In this document: piece by piece, positions 1 to 15,200 of the stretch
Layout: each line of letters starts with the position of its first letter
Position numbering within the stretch: position 1 is the stretch's first letter
NCBI RefSeq assembly: GCF_020382885.2
Contig: NC_058497.1
Span: 21,506,330 to 21,570,329, forward strand
Reading direction: 5' to 3'
Origin: Scatophagus argus
Taxonomy: Eukaryota > Chordata > Actinopteri > Scatophagidae
DNA: 64,000 bases
The notes under the pieces: generated by a model
What the model saw: only the letters and a program-made list of their open reading frames with translations
Databases searched by the model: none
Told to the model about the DNA's origin: nothing
Translations under genes and position numbers: made by a program

Positions 1-262
1 TTGTAATCTGCACTCAGAAGATGGGCAGATATTATCGGGTTAGTCCAACTGGGGCTTGACATTTCCCAGTTTTAATTGCATATTTTTCTATTGACAATAT
101 CTGTGTGACTATGATCATTAATAGTGGCATAGATCAGATACCTAATCCTACCCCTACATTCAAGAAAGTTGAAAAACAATATCATGCACATGCCAGATGT
201 ATGGTATGGTAAGTTTGTTATCTGATTATGACAGTGAATGTCTCTTCTGTGTGCTTCTTAAG

Positions 263-3200
263 GTATTGGCACAAAGGATGGCACTGCAGTAAAGGACAAA
301 GATTTCCGGGGAAAATCTCAGAAACAGGTGCAGTTTAACCCAGGCCAGACCACAGCCACCTGGAAGGTTCGGATCCTGTCAGATAACGAGTATGAAGTGT
401 CAGAGTCCTTCCAGATTGTCCTCTCTGAGCCGGTGATGGCAGCCCTTGAATTCCCAGAGTTTGCTACTGTGGAGATCCTGGACCCTGATGACGGTGAGTA
501 ATGGTTTCACATGCAGGAATTTGATATTTGACATGTTTACACTTATATTTATATTTATTTAATTGGGGCTAAGTTTTAGTGATATTAATTTAAAGAAAAA
601 GATAATAAAAAACCCAAACATATTGGCACACTCAGGTCTTATAGTTTCACAGCAGCATTTTTCATCCCCATGAAATATCTTGTTTGATGTCATTAGATGT
701 CTTAGATCAAAGATTAACGTTTTGCACAGATCGTCAACAGTCATCTAAAAAGAAACCCATTTTAAAAGAGACGATGATATAAGTCATGTTTTGAATAAGT
801 ACCGTATCCTCGATGACTGGGGCCAGCAACCAATAATAGGCCTGCATGTACTTTCTCTGTGGGTTAGAACATAAAAAACCAATGAAGTCAAAGAAGACAA
901 TGCATTTTTAAGGAAAGCAGATAAAAACAAGTGATGAACAAGTCACCAAAATACACTACATCTCACCCAGTACACTGAATTGTACAAATTAATTTGAATG
1001 TACCTTGTACCGCTTTTTCTGGCATCGGAGATCTCAGCTTCTGTTGCTATAGTGGTTGATCAGGCCTCATCTGAGCTTTAATCGCCTTTTGGAGAGATAC
1101 TTCTGTCCATCTGCCTGAGAGCGTCAGTGTGCATAACATTTCTGATACAAACTCAATTCACGTGAAGACTGACGCCCAAAAGGAACTGACAACATCTGGA
1201 ACCCGACTTGAAAATAGCTGCATAATCAGTAAGACCAAACCACTTTCCACAAGTGTGGATAAACAAGGTCAGATAAGCACACTGACCTCCCTTGCATGTG
1301 TGATGAGCGCTACAGGTGAACAGATGAACAGTGTTTCTGAAAACAGCTTGACTGTTTTAGCTGAGATAGAGAACTGCATAATATAAATGTGGGCAGTGTG
1401 TCTCCCCATCCCACAGGGCCTCACCGGGTGAAAAGGTAGAATTTACTGTCAACAGTTTATGCTAATTAACATGGTTAGTTGGACCTTTGTTTCACACATC
1501 AGTCTCTGGAGGGCAATCAGAAAAACTGGCAGCTGTCTCTCTGCAAGATTTGAATTTTTTTTCATGTCTTCCTGCAGCCATATGTCTGTTATCATATTAT
1601 ACTGTTTATTGATTCTGAAATTTAATGTATTTTGACCTCTCAAGGTCAAATAAACTTTGAGGGCTTATAAAATGTTTTTTGCTTGATTGTTCTTAATGAA
1701 AGAACAGAGGAATAAAGGAATTGCCCAGAGGCTGCCATCGTAAAACTGGTGAAGAGTGGATACATCATCTTATGTGCATATATGGTCCACAGGATGGTAG
1801 AGGAAATGTCAAGTTCTGCTGACTTACCGATGCCTTGTGGGTGACCACTGAGAAGGATCCAAAGCTTCTGTCTGAGCGCTGTGGCTGAAATGTTGCAAAT
1901 TCATTACCTTCCTGATTGTCACATGCAGCTCAGAAATGGAGGGAAACAAAGAGAGGGAGAGCTGCCAGAAAAACTGAAAAACAGTTTAACATGTCTCTGG
2001 TTGATATGCCTCTGCTTGCAAACTTAATTAACAGGGCTTTTTATTCTCGCCAATTTATATGGGAAACAAACAATAGGCTTCCTGCGTAAAGCCAGTAGTG
2101 TGATATGTTGATTTGCACACATTGTTTTTAATTTTCTAAAGGATTCTCTATTTTTTTTCCCCAAAACATCTCATAGATCTCAAGATAACATTTTCCACAT
2201 CCATCTTTATCACTTACCGGGTCAATAACCACAGCCTTCTCTCTGTTTCAGCGTAAGCTAACTTTATTGGAATATTTGCTGCAGATAAATAAACAGTAGA
2301 TGGTGGCTTTTGATTAAACACAATGGATACACCATCAGCAGAGCTCTAATGGGAGCTGGGTTTGGATGCAAATAATATCACAAAAGATTAGATCCTCTGA
2401 AGCTTTTCCCTTTTCTTCATTTCTGATCCTTCACTTCAGTTAACTTGACATTCAATTTATCAGGATCACTTTGCCAGAAAACCAGTCATACACAAGCAAT
2501 TTTCTCGTGCACACCATCAGATAGGATTTAATATAAAGGTATTGAAAATGAACTAATATTAATGGTCTGCGTCAAAGTGAAGAACTGCAGTTTTGATGTT
2601 GATTTTTCTCACACACAGAGTCAACAGTCTTCATACCATCAGCTATATACAACATAGAGGAGGACACTGGTGAGCTGCTTATCCCAGTGCGCAGGAGTGG
2701 AGATGTCAGTCAGGAGTTCATGGTCATCTGCTACACCCAACAAGGTAAGACATGGACTGTGTGTTGAAAGTGCTAAGATGTGATGATTAAAATGACAATG
2801 GACACACTGGACTTGTTATTTATCTTGATTATCTCTTCTCCTTGAAACTAGATGGAAAGTGAGACTGAATTGCTATAACTGGCATCTGTTGTCCAACATG
2901 TGTTGAAGTAGCAGATGATGAAGTTTGTCATGTTGATATTAACTCCAAAGCACTAATGACCTCTGCATCATGTGCAGTTTTGACTTTGCAACAGTTTTAT
3001 TCTTACACTTAAAATGTCAGCCCAGTCTCATTCACAGGGTGTCAAATGCCATCATTTTTCCAAGCAATCAGACGCAGAAAGTACGTCTGTTATGAGACAC
3101 ACCAGGTTTTAAAGCAGCTCCAATGTAGTGTGACAACACAAACTCCTCCCAGAAGACCAGGGTTTGTGTCCCATGTGAAAACGAACAAACCAAGTTGTTT

Positions 3201-6200
3201 CTGTGCTTAGATTAAAGTGCCATTTCACCTGTTAGAAAGGCTCTGTGGCAGGGAGGCTTAACCTTGGTACCTTGGGCTTTTGTATGAAGTGTGATGAAGC
3301 AGTGTCAGTATCTCACAACCTGAGATGAGAGCAAATGTGAGTGCAAAGTGACCTTTAATCAAAGTGCCAGAGGGAAAAAGAAAGCCACAAATTGTCTGTG
3401 TTTCATCACTGAGATTCATCACTAAGTTCAATGCAATGATTTCAGAGGAGGTGTTCAATTGTCACATTATGTCGCCATGAAAAATGGAGGAAGGAGTGCA
3501 AAGAAAATGACCTTATGCAGATCCACGCTGGATGAAAATGCTTCTGTAAATGTTACAAAGCAGTTGAGAGTGAAGGTTTCTCTTTCCCGTTCAATCAGGC
3601 TTACTCGTAATTTGAGAAAGAGCTTAGGTTGCTCTGCACAGTTATGATGTATGTATACAGGAAGCAAAATTAAGGAAATAACTGGTTTGAGTATAAGGAA
3701 TATTTTCTAGGTTTTGGTGATGTTTGTAACTAACTTTGCTTTCTGTCATTCTGTTTTCCGCCCACTCAGTTTCGGCCACGGGCACCATCCCAACCACAGT
3801 GCTGTCCTACTCTGATTACATCTCCAGGCCTGAGGACCATCACAGCGTCCTGCGCTTTGACAAGGGAGAGGTGGAGAAAACCTGCCGCATTGTGATCATT
3901 GATGACTCTCTGTATGAAGACGAGGAAAGCTTTAATGTCACCCTCAGCATGCCCATGGGGGGCCGTCTGGGCTCAGAGTTCCCCACAGCCAGAATCACAA
4001 TCATTCCTGATATGGAAGACGGTAAGATGACATTTCACTGATCAGAAGTCTTAAATGGTAAGCATTTCATTGTCATGTAGTCTGTGCGGGTACAAGAAAT
4101 CAAAGGTCTTTGATTATTAAATCCCTTTGAGGCATTTAGAGATACAATTTTTTGTGCATGTGATTTTTCAGTTTTCATCAAAGCCCCAAGAAAGACAGCA
4201 TGAATCTCTTTTTTAGTCAGAAGGGCTTTTATCTGATTCAGTCTGAAATGTTGCTGTATTTTTGTACTCTTTACTATTTTGTGTAATGGATAAGCATTTT
4301 TGACTGAAAAGTTCTGGAAATGTTGTATAAACTGACACATTCAAACAGGTGGACAGGTGTGCAGACAGACAGCAAATATGCTGGAGTGCTTGTGTGTTCA
4401 GTTTTTCCTGTGTGTCTGTGCTTTTCTGACAATATCTGACAAAAGCGTTTGAGTATGCGAGCCGCCTTCCTGGAGGCGAAGCCTTTATCTCGTATCTGCA
4501 GGCTCAGACTGGAGGGCCGATAGTCTTCAACATCTTCCTGACGCCTCTTTGTTCCCCAACACCTGACGGCCATTCCTCAGTTCCTTATCACTCTGATGAT
4601 CTCTGGAAGCACTGCTGTGAAGTCAAGGCTCTGTGATTGCAGGCAGGCAACACTGGAGCTGAAAAACCTAGCATGATTGCGGAACCGTCTTTCTTCCCTT
4701 GAATCAAAAGCCATTTGAAGCTAGATAATTGGGTTGATGATGCAATGTTCAATTCAACATCCTATTTAATTGCTTGCTTTAAATAGAGAGAAAATCATGA
4801 CCATTGGGAAATGAGTTTTTTGCATCTAATCAAGGCAAATTAGCTAAATTGAGATATTTTTTTTTAATTTTCTCCAACTGCTCAAATTACTCAGAATTAG
4901 TGTCTTCCTGTTTTAGGAGACCCTTCCTTTATGTAGTATTTTACACACTGCTGCAAACATTGTAGACTTTCATTTGGACTGTAAAATATTGTGTTGTTTT
5001 TGGTCGATGACAGCGATCTTCCTGTTTGCACCTGTTCTCTCAGCATGTTGAAATAATAACAACCTCCTGTGCTTTAGGAACAAAATCGTTCAGTCTTTTA
5101 TTTCCCCGTATTTGGACATTGAATAGTTTTTTAGACCACAGCCAAAACCAATGCTAAGGATGTGAATCATCTGTCCATGAACCTGTGCTGAAGAGGTCTT
5201 GTCTTTGAGACTCTTGCACCACAGTTTTCAGACCACGTAACAGGTTGTTCTCCCCGTCTATTTCTCATGGGATTCAAGGCAGACACACTTCAAATGCATT
5301 TGTCTGACCTGCTTGTGGAAGGAGGAGGTTGCGTGGTTGGAATGTTTTCTTGCTGTAGCAGTGTCCAGTGTAACCAGAGAGTAACTTCAGGACCTTTTGA
5401 CCTCTGCTGGTCCTGGGTATCCACTCCAGACTACCAAAACAGCTACTGAGACCCACAAAGTTTTAATAGGATGTACGTTAGGCTGTCCTCGCGGCATTTA
5501 GCTGACTTCACGGAGAAATGTCATTAGCACTGCAGCTATGACATTTCTAAACAGTGTCATAAATGTCTACAACGTATATGTCTTACCATAACTGTCTGAC
5601 TTGGTCACATACAGTTGCTGGTCATTTATTTTTTGTTTTGCCGATAAGGGTCAGTAATGTTTGAGAAACAAGATGACTGACAAGTAAAGCGCACAGGTTT
5701 CAGGAAGTGCTACAAAGAATTAAGATAAGTCATTTTGAAATTTGTTCTGAAAGTGGTCTCTGAAGAACAAAGGCGAAGGGTTAATGTTTTAAGAAACTAC
5801 TCCTTTAGTGGGGCACAGCTTCCTGATACTGATAAGCAGCATGTTCATATTCATGCATTACCGCTTTTCAGTTGTGGTAGGCAAACTCTAATTTATGATT
5901 GTGCCTCGTTAATAGAGAGTCAGCCAGTGTGCTGTCTTATCTCAGCTGTTATAAACAAAGTTGATGATTTTTATAGCTTGAAAAGTAAATGCATTATAAA
6001 ATATACTATATGTTTTCACTCTACATATTTGATTCCTTCTGTCATGCCTTTGTTTTCATAGTCATCCTGTATTTTCACAAAGAAAGAGAAGAAAAGAGGG
6101 CTTAGTGTAATGAACTAAACCCCGATTAGGTTGACAACCAGCCAGACAACAGTCTGTACTGTTTATTCCTGTTTTATGTGTTCCCTTTTGCCTTTTGCCT

Positions 6201-9200
6201 CAGGTTTGTCAGGGAAGCTGAAAGCGGCTAATAAACAAAATCTCCTTTTGCATATCATTCTCACATGGGTGTTCCATACTGTAGTAATGATGTAGTGGCC
6301 AAACTACAGCCTCCTTTTGCAGAAACATCCTTTGTGTGTGTGTTCTTGTTATTCTCAAGTCATTCTCACTGTTGCTAAGAGGTTATGTCTGACAACTGGA
6401 CTCCTTATTTTAATGACGTGAGAAACTGACATCAGATCAACTGACTGAACATGCACACATATCGTACACACACAGTAAGATGGCACAGCAACACCTCCAA
6501 AGTATACTTTGGATTAGGTGCTGGAGGTGTTTAGGTTCCCGGCATCGACTGAATTAATAGAATCCAAACAGCAAGAAGAAATAATGTGGTGCCAAAACTT
6601 CATATCTCCCTGAAGGAGGTGATAATGAAGTTGCCTGAGCACTGATGGTGAAGTAAATGGTAAATAGCTCTGAGGTAAACAGAACAACAATCTCCTGTCT
6701 GGAAGAATAGAGAGGCAGTCGGAGATTCACTTTGCCTTTAAGTTCAGCTAACCTTGCTTGATGTTGAATTTCAGTACACAGTCCAGGCTGTTTCCATACA
6801 ACTTCACACTGGTATATATGGAAGAGAAGCAACCGGTGCACCACATTCTTCTTTGTCATCCCTCTTATAGCAGCAGTTGTCCAGTGGGTGTTATACCTGG
6901 GAGGAAGGAGTTGGTGCCTGGTCGAGCACCTGTCCATGCATGAGAGGGGTTTACGAAGGGTCTCCCCAGGAGGGCTTTATTCACACTGATACACACAACT
7001 TTTATCAGCAAAAAATGCGTGTCAGCAATATGTCTTCATTTCAAGTCAGCAAACTGGAGTAGTATGATGAAAATAGAAGCCAGAGGGCACCAATGTGTGC
7101 GCTCTCTCCTCTGTGCAAATGCAGTCTTGGCCACCTACGAAGGTACAAAGACTTGCAAGAAACCACACAATACAGTACGTGCTGGAACTTGTATTGTCTG
7201 CCAAGGGTTTGATGTTAATCTGACAATGATGGGATTCTAAACTGAGAATGTTTACAGCTTTAACACCTAAAGTTAACCCGTTTTGTAGATCTGCACCATG
7301 GAAAAAGCAGGGATGTTTTCTTTCCAACCAGGGTTCATTAATTAGCACACCTGCACTTGCAGAGAGGCAGTGGGTCAAAATTGTTTTGTTTACAGTGAAA
7401 ACCACCAGATTTTTTGAATGCACGTGAAGAAACATGTTAACAGCATGTTGCCTAGGTACAATATGACCACAGTTACTGAGATTTACATGTGTTCAGTCCC
7501 CGGCGGCTGCACTTCCAGCCTGTCCAGGCCATCCAACAAACACAACTGTCAGTCTGCGCAGGTGCAAACGTGGTTTGATCCATGCTGGTTGTTCAGGTTG
7601 TCTTTTCAGCAGGGAGGGATCTGAGAGGGTTAGTGTGAACTGTGGAGTGTTAACAGTCTCTGAATACAACTCTGGTGCAAACACCTGGCCGGTGACTTTT
7701 GTCTAACAAGCAAGACTAAATTACTAAGGGGGCAAAGCACCTGAACTAAGCTGTTCTGAAAACCTTTGCTCTACTGTGACTCACCTGGTTTGTCATAATT
7801 CAATTTAAAACTAATAAACATCACTACACCAAATTAACAACTGGCATAACGTGGGTGCTTTCTAGGAATAGCTTACACAAGTCATAGTGGGCGTTTTTCT
7901 TATCTTACCTTATTTTATCTATGGATTTTAAAAGGCGGGTCATTTTGCTTTGGGTTCATATGCTATTCGGAGGAGCCACTCCAATGTGTATAATAAAAAC
8001 ACAACAAAACCGTAGCAGTGGAGTAGGCAAAAAGGGAGAAAAACATGTACCTTAAAAACAAACAATAGGGAGGGGGAATCAATTATAAAAGATAAAGAGA
8101 AGCCAAAAAATCCAAATCACAAGTAAGGACAAACAGAATCTAAATGTCATGACAGCAGAACACAACTTTGAAGGACACAGTAAACGAAGAAGGGTAACAA
8201 ATTGAAAAGATCAATAAACATATAAAAGAGACTGTGGTAATTAGTAGGAAACTGTGTTGTTACACAAGGTTGTTTTACAAGTTTGTTTTACAAGGTTGTT
8301 TTACATTGCTAAATGAAGAGATTTCAATACACACTTACGCTCTTGATTCTGTCCTTTTTTCTGATCTCTAGAAACACTAAAGCAATGAAAAGCACAAACA
8401 GACATACCACAGAGCAGCTGCTGAAAATGATTTTGTTTTGCCAAGCATATAGTCGACAGCTTACTACTTTTTTACACCAAGGATGTGAATTATGTTCTCC
8501 TTACTTCTGCATAGAAGGTAACTCTTGCTGGTTGGAAGTTAGCTGTAAAGTTTACAAGCTGTCCAGACATTCTACAGTAGCATGCATGGACAGCTGCTGT
8601 CATCCAAACACTCACTATTTTCCCAGCGGCAGACCATCTGCACATAAACGGCTGCATCCTTACAGTTTCCACTCTGGTTTTTGTGTGCGATGCGTTTGGA
8701 GAAACTTGTCCTCTCTTGCAGAGGTAATTGCTGTTTGATATTGACTTTGCATCCGGGAAAATATTTTGGTGGTTGGGACTGGAAGACATGAGAATGCTTG
8801 TGCAGCAGGACTTGACTCATGTATTTATGGCCTGGTGTCAGTTGCCTGTAAATTTCGCTTTGGTTCTGAAGGTGTGATTATGAACTGCTGTAAAGATGGG
8901 CGGATCCTGTGCGTGTGCATTATATCCTGGATGGGGATGAATCGAAGGGGGGAATCCACAAACCCTTTCATTATGTTTCACCTGGATTCCTGTTCATTCT
9001 GATATAAACAGATGTCCAAAGTACTTAAGCAGAGAGGTGCTGACTTTAATCAACATCCTTAAGACATTCAATCCTCGGCTTTCTTTGAAAATTCAAGTGT
9101 TTCTCTCAGTCGTCAGTGGTTTAAGTTGTAGATTACTCTGTGTTGAATATGGAACTCCTTTTGTATGCTTCTGCTGCTGGAGAGAGATTTGTCGAGCACA

Positions 9201-12200
9201 CAGTGGGCAGAGGAGCGTTTGCCAGGGCTCAATTGAATCTCATCATGAGAGAAGCCACTTAGTGCTATGGGAATCTCATGCAAAGTTCAAGTGAAATCAA
9301 GCAGTAAGTGGGAGTGAAACAGTCCCTTTGAGGATGCCCATGTCTCTCCTTGTGCTTCTTGTTTTATTTTATGTTCATGCATATGCAACTGTACAGCTAT
9401 TTTCTTTGATTGTCTTCTTTGTTATTCAGGCATACTGCATGATAATAATAAATTGGCAGCCATAATAACTATGTGTAAGATGCTCTTACCTCTGAATTAT
9501 TGTATGTATCGATTTGATTGCTTTCCAGGTTTGTTGAGCGAGTATTAATGACGATACTTAAAAGTCATTGAACAACTATATTAAATCTAATCATACATTG
9601 TTATGTGAATAAATCAGAGTTTGTGCACCTTACATAATTTTACATAATAAGCAGATCCAAATCTGGATTATCTCCACTTACATACCAGTAACCTTAGATG
9701 TGCTGTGTGGTGTAGGCGGCTGCTGCTGGCTGGGCTGATGGAGTCCAGGAGCCAGCGGTTTACCTTTCAGTTAATGGACCGTGGCTCTTTGAAATACACT
9801 GTTTGTGTGCTTCACAAACCTTATCTGATTACTGGTCTAGTACAACAGGGCCCGGGTTCCTGGCTGCCAACCTCAGGCTAGTAGATCTGATTACTTCTCC
9901 TGTTGGGGACCCAGTGCAGGCAGCCAAAACCATCTTTGTTTGGGTTCTCTGTGGGGAGAGATTCTGGCAGCTGCAAACCTCTTGATGCAGCACTCATTGT
10001 CCCGGCTGTGCTCTCAGGACAGATTAAAGCATAAAAGTTTTCTGTCCTATGCTTTCTCTTAGGAGAATTATTATTTCAGCAACAGAAATGACTCCTCTGG
10101 GAACCACAGCTCCCAAGGCTTTGCCTAAAAAGATTAATTTCTTTTTAGAACTTGTCTTATCTTGTCACTATAGAGCTGTTGCTGCCAAAGCAGCTGCAAC
10201 AAAATATGCAGTTTTTCTGAGACTCAGATTACTTGTAAGAATAATGATATAGTGCAAAATAAACACTTTTTTCTTGATCAGTAATTGCGCCTGGCAGCAC
10301 TGTTGACTGACAGTTAATCTCTTTTTTCCCTTCTCTTGTATTTTGGTTTCATTAGATAATACAATCATCATGTAATTACAACAGTATGGATTTGTTTTTG
10401 TTCAATGCACTTATCACATAGTTGCACATCCCCACTCTTTCTTTTTGTTTTTTTGTTTTTTTTAGCTAACTACCATTTTGTAGGTGCACACTTCCATTGT
10501 CATGGAAACTACAACTTTGCCCATGGCCATTGCTGTTCAGTTAATTTATTCATTATTTGGTCACAGTTGCTCTCAAAGGCACATAGTTTGTACTGCTCAG
10601 TAGTGGCTTGTTCGCATCAGTCATTATTACAGTGATGTATCTGAGATTTATAAGAATGCGTGTATTTTGAAAATAAAATTTGCTCCTTTGGACTGGTCCC
10701 AGCTTTTAGCTGCTCACATTATTTCTGTAATACTCCAAAGGACCATGACTGACTCCCTGCAGTTTAAGTTCATAAATACTCTTTATGTGATGGTAGTTAT
10801 TGAGCTATGGCAGGAGCTGTATGCAACACCCAAAGGGAATGTTTACAGAGGTCCAGGTATTAAAGACATAACATGTAGCGTTTATTGAGAGATCCCTAGC
10901 GGTAGAAATGACATACTGTGTATTTGAGTGTATTGTTGTGTCACGAGCAGTATGACATTTAGATGAGAGAAAACAGGCTTAGAAATGGTTAAATAGAAAA
11001 ACAGTGGGTGAGTTTGGCTGCAGTGGAATCTCAGCTCATAGAAACACTAATTGCAGTCAGGCAGGCCTGGGCTGGCACATCGAGCTCTACTTCCCCCAGA
11101 CCTCCTGTCAGGCCTCCTGTCGGCCTCTCAGCCCCATCACTATCAAAGTCAGCTCCACCACCAGGCTCATTCAGAACAAAACCAGGAAATGAGGCTGCTG
11201 TTTGTCTTTTAGTATTTGTGGCAGATGTAAAAATCCCCCCAAAACATCACAGGAAGTTAGAAAGTGTTGTTTAAGGGCTACAATTACAGTGTTGACGACT
11301 TGCTGGTGTTTCGATGGAAACATTCCCTCATTTTCTCCTGTAATCAGAGGTGATATTACAGAGTACAGGCATTCAAGTATCCTGTTGTGAAACAGCAAAA
11401 AGATGATTATGGATTACATCCTACTGTGTGCTTTTCTTCGTCTCCTTCACTCCTTCCTCTCTTGTTTCTCCCAGCTCCCGTCTTCTACTTTGGCAACACA
11501 GACTACCATGTGGATGAGAGTGATGGCTTTGTGGAGGTGCAGGTGTGGAGGACAGGAACTGATCTTTCCAAAGGAGGAACTGTCACAGTGCGCTCCCGAA
11601 AGACAGACCCTGTCTCTGCTGAGGGTATGTGTGCCTGCCAGGCGCCTTTCTCTGACAGCTTTAGCTAGTTAGTGCTTAGAGAAATGTAAACCAGAGAAAA
11701 CAATAGACTTAAGTCGTCACCTTGTCACTTTTTGTTTTCCTGAGCTCAAGAGACTAAAGAGAAACTAATACTTTATATGTTGGGTGGATGAATTGGGGAA
11801 CGTAAACATTGTTTGAGGTCAGGGAGAGGGTGTCAGTCAGCCTTTTAGGCATTGGATATGCACAATGCGGTGAGGATAATGGTTAGGAATGCATACTGAT
11901 TGTTCTGCACATTGGTAACCGCTTTGTTCTCTAAGTCTGGTTGCTGTTTCCTCCAGCCTTCCCTCCGGCCTCTATTAGCTCCTGCCCCCAGGAAGCCTTC
12001 TTCCATTTGTACAGATCCTTAATATCTCTGCTCTTATCTGTATTATGACTGTAAAAATAACTAATCATATGCAGCATGGTAGAAATGTGGCCCCACAATT
12101 ATGTGCATAACTGGGTCATAAGTACATGAGAAAAGCCTGCGGGCAAAGGCAGAGTTCTCAATACCAAGGCTCTTCAAAGAACGGCAAATGAATAACCTGT

Positions 12201-15200
12201 TTGCACTTGGGGAGATATCCAGTTTCTTGCAACTCTCCTTTAATCACGCAACAAATTGAAACTGTTCATTGCTTTCGACCACGAGATAGAAAGCGTCACT
12301 TTGTCAGCACACGGTGTATATCCTTTCATCTTGCTTGCTGCCTGACATTCACAAATGAATTATGGAGTAACGTGAGAACTGCTGCTGAAACAAGATCGCG
12401 TTCTGTAGTCCATTTGTGCTGTACCCACTCTATTCCATAAGCACTCTGTTCTTTGAAACACGCCTGACCTATATTGTGTTGTGGAGCAGCTGGTGTGGAT
12501 TACGTGGGGATCAGCCGGAACCTGGACTTTGCACCAGGGGTCACCATGCAGACGTTTCGTGTGACCATCCTGGACGACCTGGGCCAGCCAGTGCTTGAGG
12601 GGCCAGAGAAGTTTGAGCTGGTACTCCGGATGCCTATGAATGGAATCCTCGGGGAGCCAAGCAAGGCTACCATCCTCATCAATGACTCTGTTTCCGACTG
12701 TGAGCGAAAATCTTGGTTGTAATCAAAATTCATTGAAATGGTTATCCCTAGTGATTTGTAATGATTATACCGTATTTCTGATGTTGATTTATGGGTTTAA
12801 TTATGTGGTTCTAGTGCCAAAGGTGCAGTTCCGTGATCCTGTGTATGTGGGAAATGAGAACTCGGGGCAGATCTCAGTTATCGTATACCGTAGCGGTGAT
12901 ATCAGCTATAAGTCCACAGTTCGCTGTTACAGCAGGCAGGGGACAGCCCAGGTCATGATGGACTTCAATGAGAGGCCGAACACAGATGATTCCATCATCA
13001 CCTTCTTACCAGGTTGTGTAGTAAAATGTAGCACACACCCATTTGCACGGTTTTTGTTTTCTTATTTTTCATATTAATTACAATGATTTTGAGTTGCTCA
13101 ATATTTCATTTTTATTTTTTCAGGAGAGGTTGAAAAGCCTTGTGTACTAGTGCTAGTTGACGACAAAGAACATGAGGAAGAGGAGGAGCTCCGTCTTGTT
13201 TTGGGAAGCCCCAAGAGTGAATCTCCATTCGGAGCATCTATTGGAGGCCAGAATGAAACACTCGTAAAGATAAAAGACGACGCAGACGGTAAGAGTGCTT
13301 TGTGTTGTTGGTACTGGCTGTTCCAATATATCTAATTATCACCATGTGCACAATTAGTCAGTGTGTCAGCCCATTTTTCTCACTTTCTCCAGGATTAATA
13401 TAGTGTCTTTTGTGATAATATCACTGAGGCAAAAAATTCAGACACGTCCACGTACAGGGGCGTTAATGCAACTGTCTGTGGTATGCTGTCACATCAGAAT
13501 TACAGTTTACTAGCATGATTTAAACTGTATACCATGCTTTCTCAGAGCCGATCATTAAATTTGGAGAGACCAAATTCAGTGTGAATGAGCCGAAGGAAAG
13601 TGGCCAAGTGTCTGTGGTGAGGATCCCAGTGCTGCGTGCTGGAGATCCTTCCAGGGTCTCAGTTGTGCGAGTTCATACCAAGGACGGATCTGCTACCTCT
13701 GGGGAGGACTACCATCCCATATCTGAGGGTAAATCTATTTTATTTTTATTTTTTCCATGATAGCATTTATTTTAAATTTGCTAGATAAATCTTTGTCATA
13801 TCTCTCTCTCTTTCTTGGCAGAAATTGTGTTCAAGGAGGGCGACACTGAGCACTATGTGGAAGTGGAGATTTTATACGATAGTGTCAGAGAAATGAGGGA
13901 GGCTTTCACTGTGCACCTGAAACCTGATGAGAACATGGTGGCAGAGACAAAGGTTAAAATTAAGCCAAATTAACATATAATTTAAATGGCAAGTGTGTAA
14001 CTACCTGACCAACTCGTGCATTAGAAGGCAGCTGCAATTTGTTCTTCATTAACATTTTCTTAATTGCCCTTGCTTGTCAATCAACAGAAGAGCAAAGCCA
14101 TAATTTATATTGAGGAGACCAACAGCATGGCGGATGTCACCTTCCCTTCGGTGCCCAGAGTGGTTTCTCTCTTGCATTACGATGACATTGACAAGAACAG
14201 GGACACTCTTCCTGTGGCCGGATACCCTGTCATTTGTGTCACTGTACGTCCCTTGTCATAATCTAATAAATATGTAGTGATATACTTTTCATTTTCATTT
14301 ACTCAACTAATGAGTCACTTAACAAGACATTTTGTCAGTGCAGTTTTAAACAGGTAAATACTGTTAATTAGGTAGTATTTAGCAGACATGAACACATATT
14401 TAATTATCAGTAGTTTGAAAGCTCACTAGTGCAGTGATTTTTGGGTGCATTTTGCATAGAAGTATAATTTGCTTCATTTATTTATTTTCCCTTTCCTAGG
14501 CCTGTAACCCAAAGTACCCAGACTACGACAAAACAGGCTCCATCTGTAAAAGCGAGAACATCAACAACACCCTAACTCGCTATCGTTGGCTTGTTAGCGC
14601 CCCCACCAGCCCCGATGGCGTCACCAGCCCTATGAGGGAAGTTGACTTTGATACCTTCTTCACCTCCTCCAAGCTCATCACTCTGGACTCAGTCTACTTC
14701 CAGGCTGGCTCCAGGGTCCAGTGTGCTGCAAGGGGTGTGAACTCTAACGGGGACGAAGGTCTGGAGCTCAGTAGCCCCATCGTGATCATCAGCATGGACG
14801 AGGGTGAGTGCGGCTTGTTTGTTGAACTGTTTAGTCTCTCTCATGGTTCAACATGATAAGCAGCTTCTGGCTGCATTCGCTGTCCTTGTTGGGCTTTGAA
14901 AATTGACACATAAAAGAATTTTCTGCAGAGGAATTTTAGGGAAACAAAATGTTTCATGTTTGTTTCTTTATGGCGTGGTTCCAGGAATGTGCCAGCCCCG
15001 TATTGCAGGCACAGTGGGGGCCGAGCCCTTCTCTGCCAAGCTACGGTACACTGGAACAGAAGACGCAGACCACCCCAACCTCATCAAATTGACTGTCACC
15101 ATGCCTCACATTGATGGTAAGATTAAAAATGTCACTCAGAGGCAAGTTGTTGGTTTGAAACCAGCGGCTTGTGATCGGAGGGTCATCAGTTTGATTCCCC

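Larger units (their letters stand above)
263..13952 (+). other. frem2: frem2 Calx-beta repeat array (end of repeat 1, repeats 2-5)
   Basis: Nine exons encode the calcium-binding-type beta-sandwich repeats. Exon 263-493 is the end of repeat 1, with motif [17 protein letters not shown]. Exon pairs 2619-2744/3770-4021, 11475-11624/12490-12699, 12815-13012/13124-13288 and 13546-13728/13822-13952 each encode one further repeat. Each pair has the same design: an entry like [15 protein letters not shown], a split in the middle, and an exit strand such as [11 protein letters not shown] or [12 protein letters not shown]. Nearly all junctions are phase 1, as expected for a repeat array that grew by exon-pair duplication. 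Five Calx-beta repeats is the known FREM2 number. Confidence 0.85.

Noticed and set aside
6554..6937. 127-codon minus-strand open frame in the long frem2 intron
   Set aside because: No domain, no splice context and a Ser/Leu/Tyr-rich chance composition; overlapping frames on the other strand are equally open.
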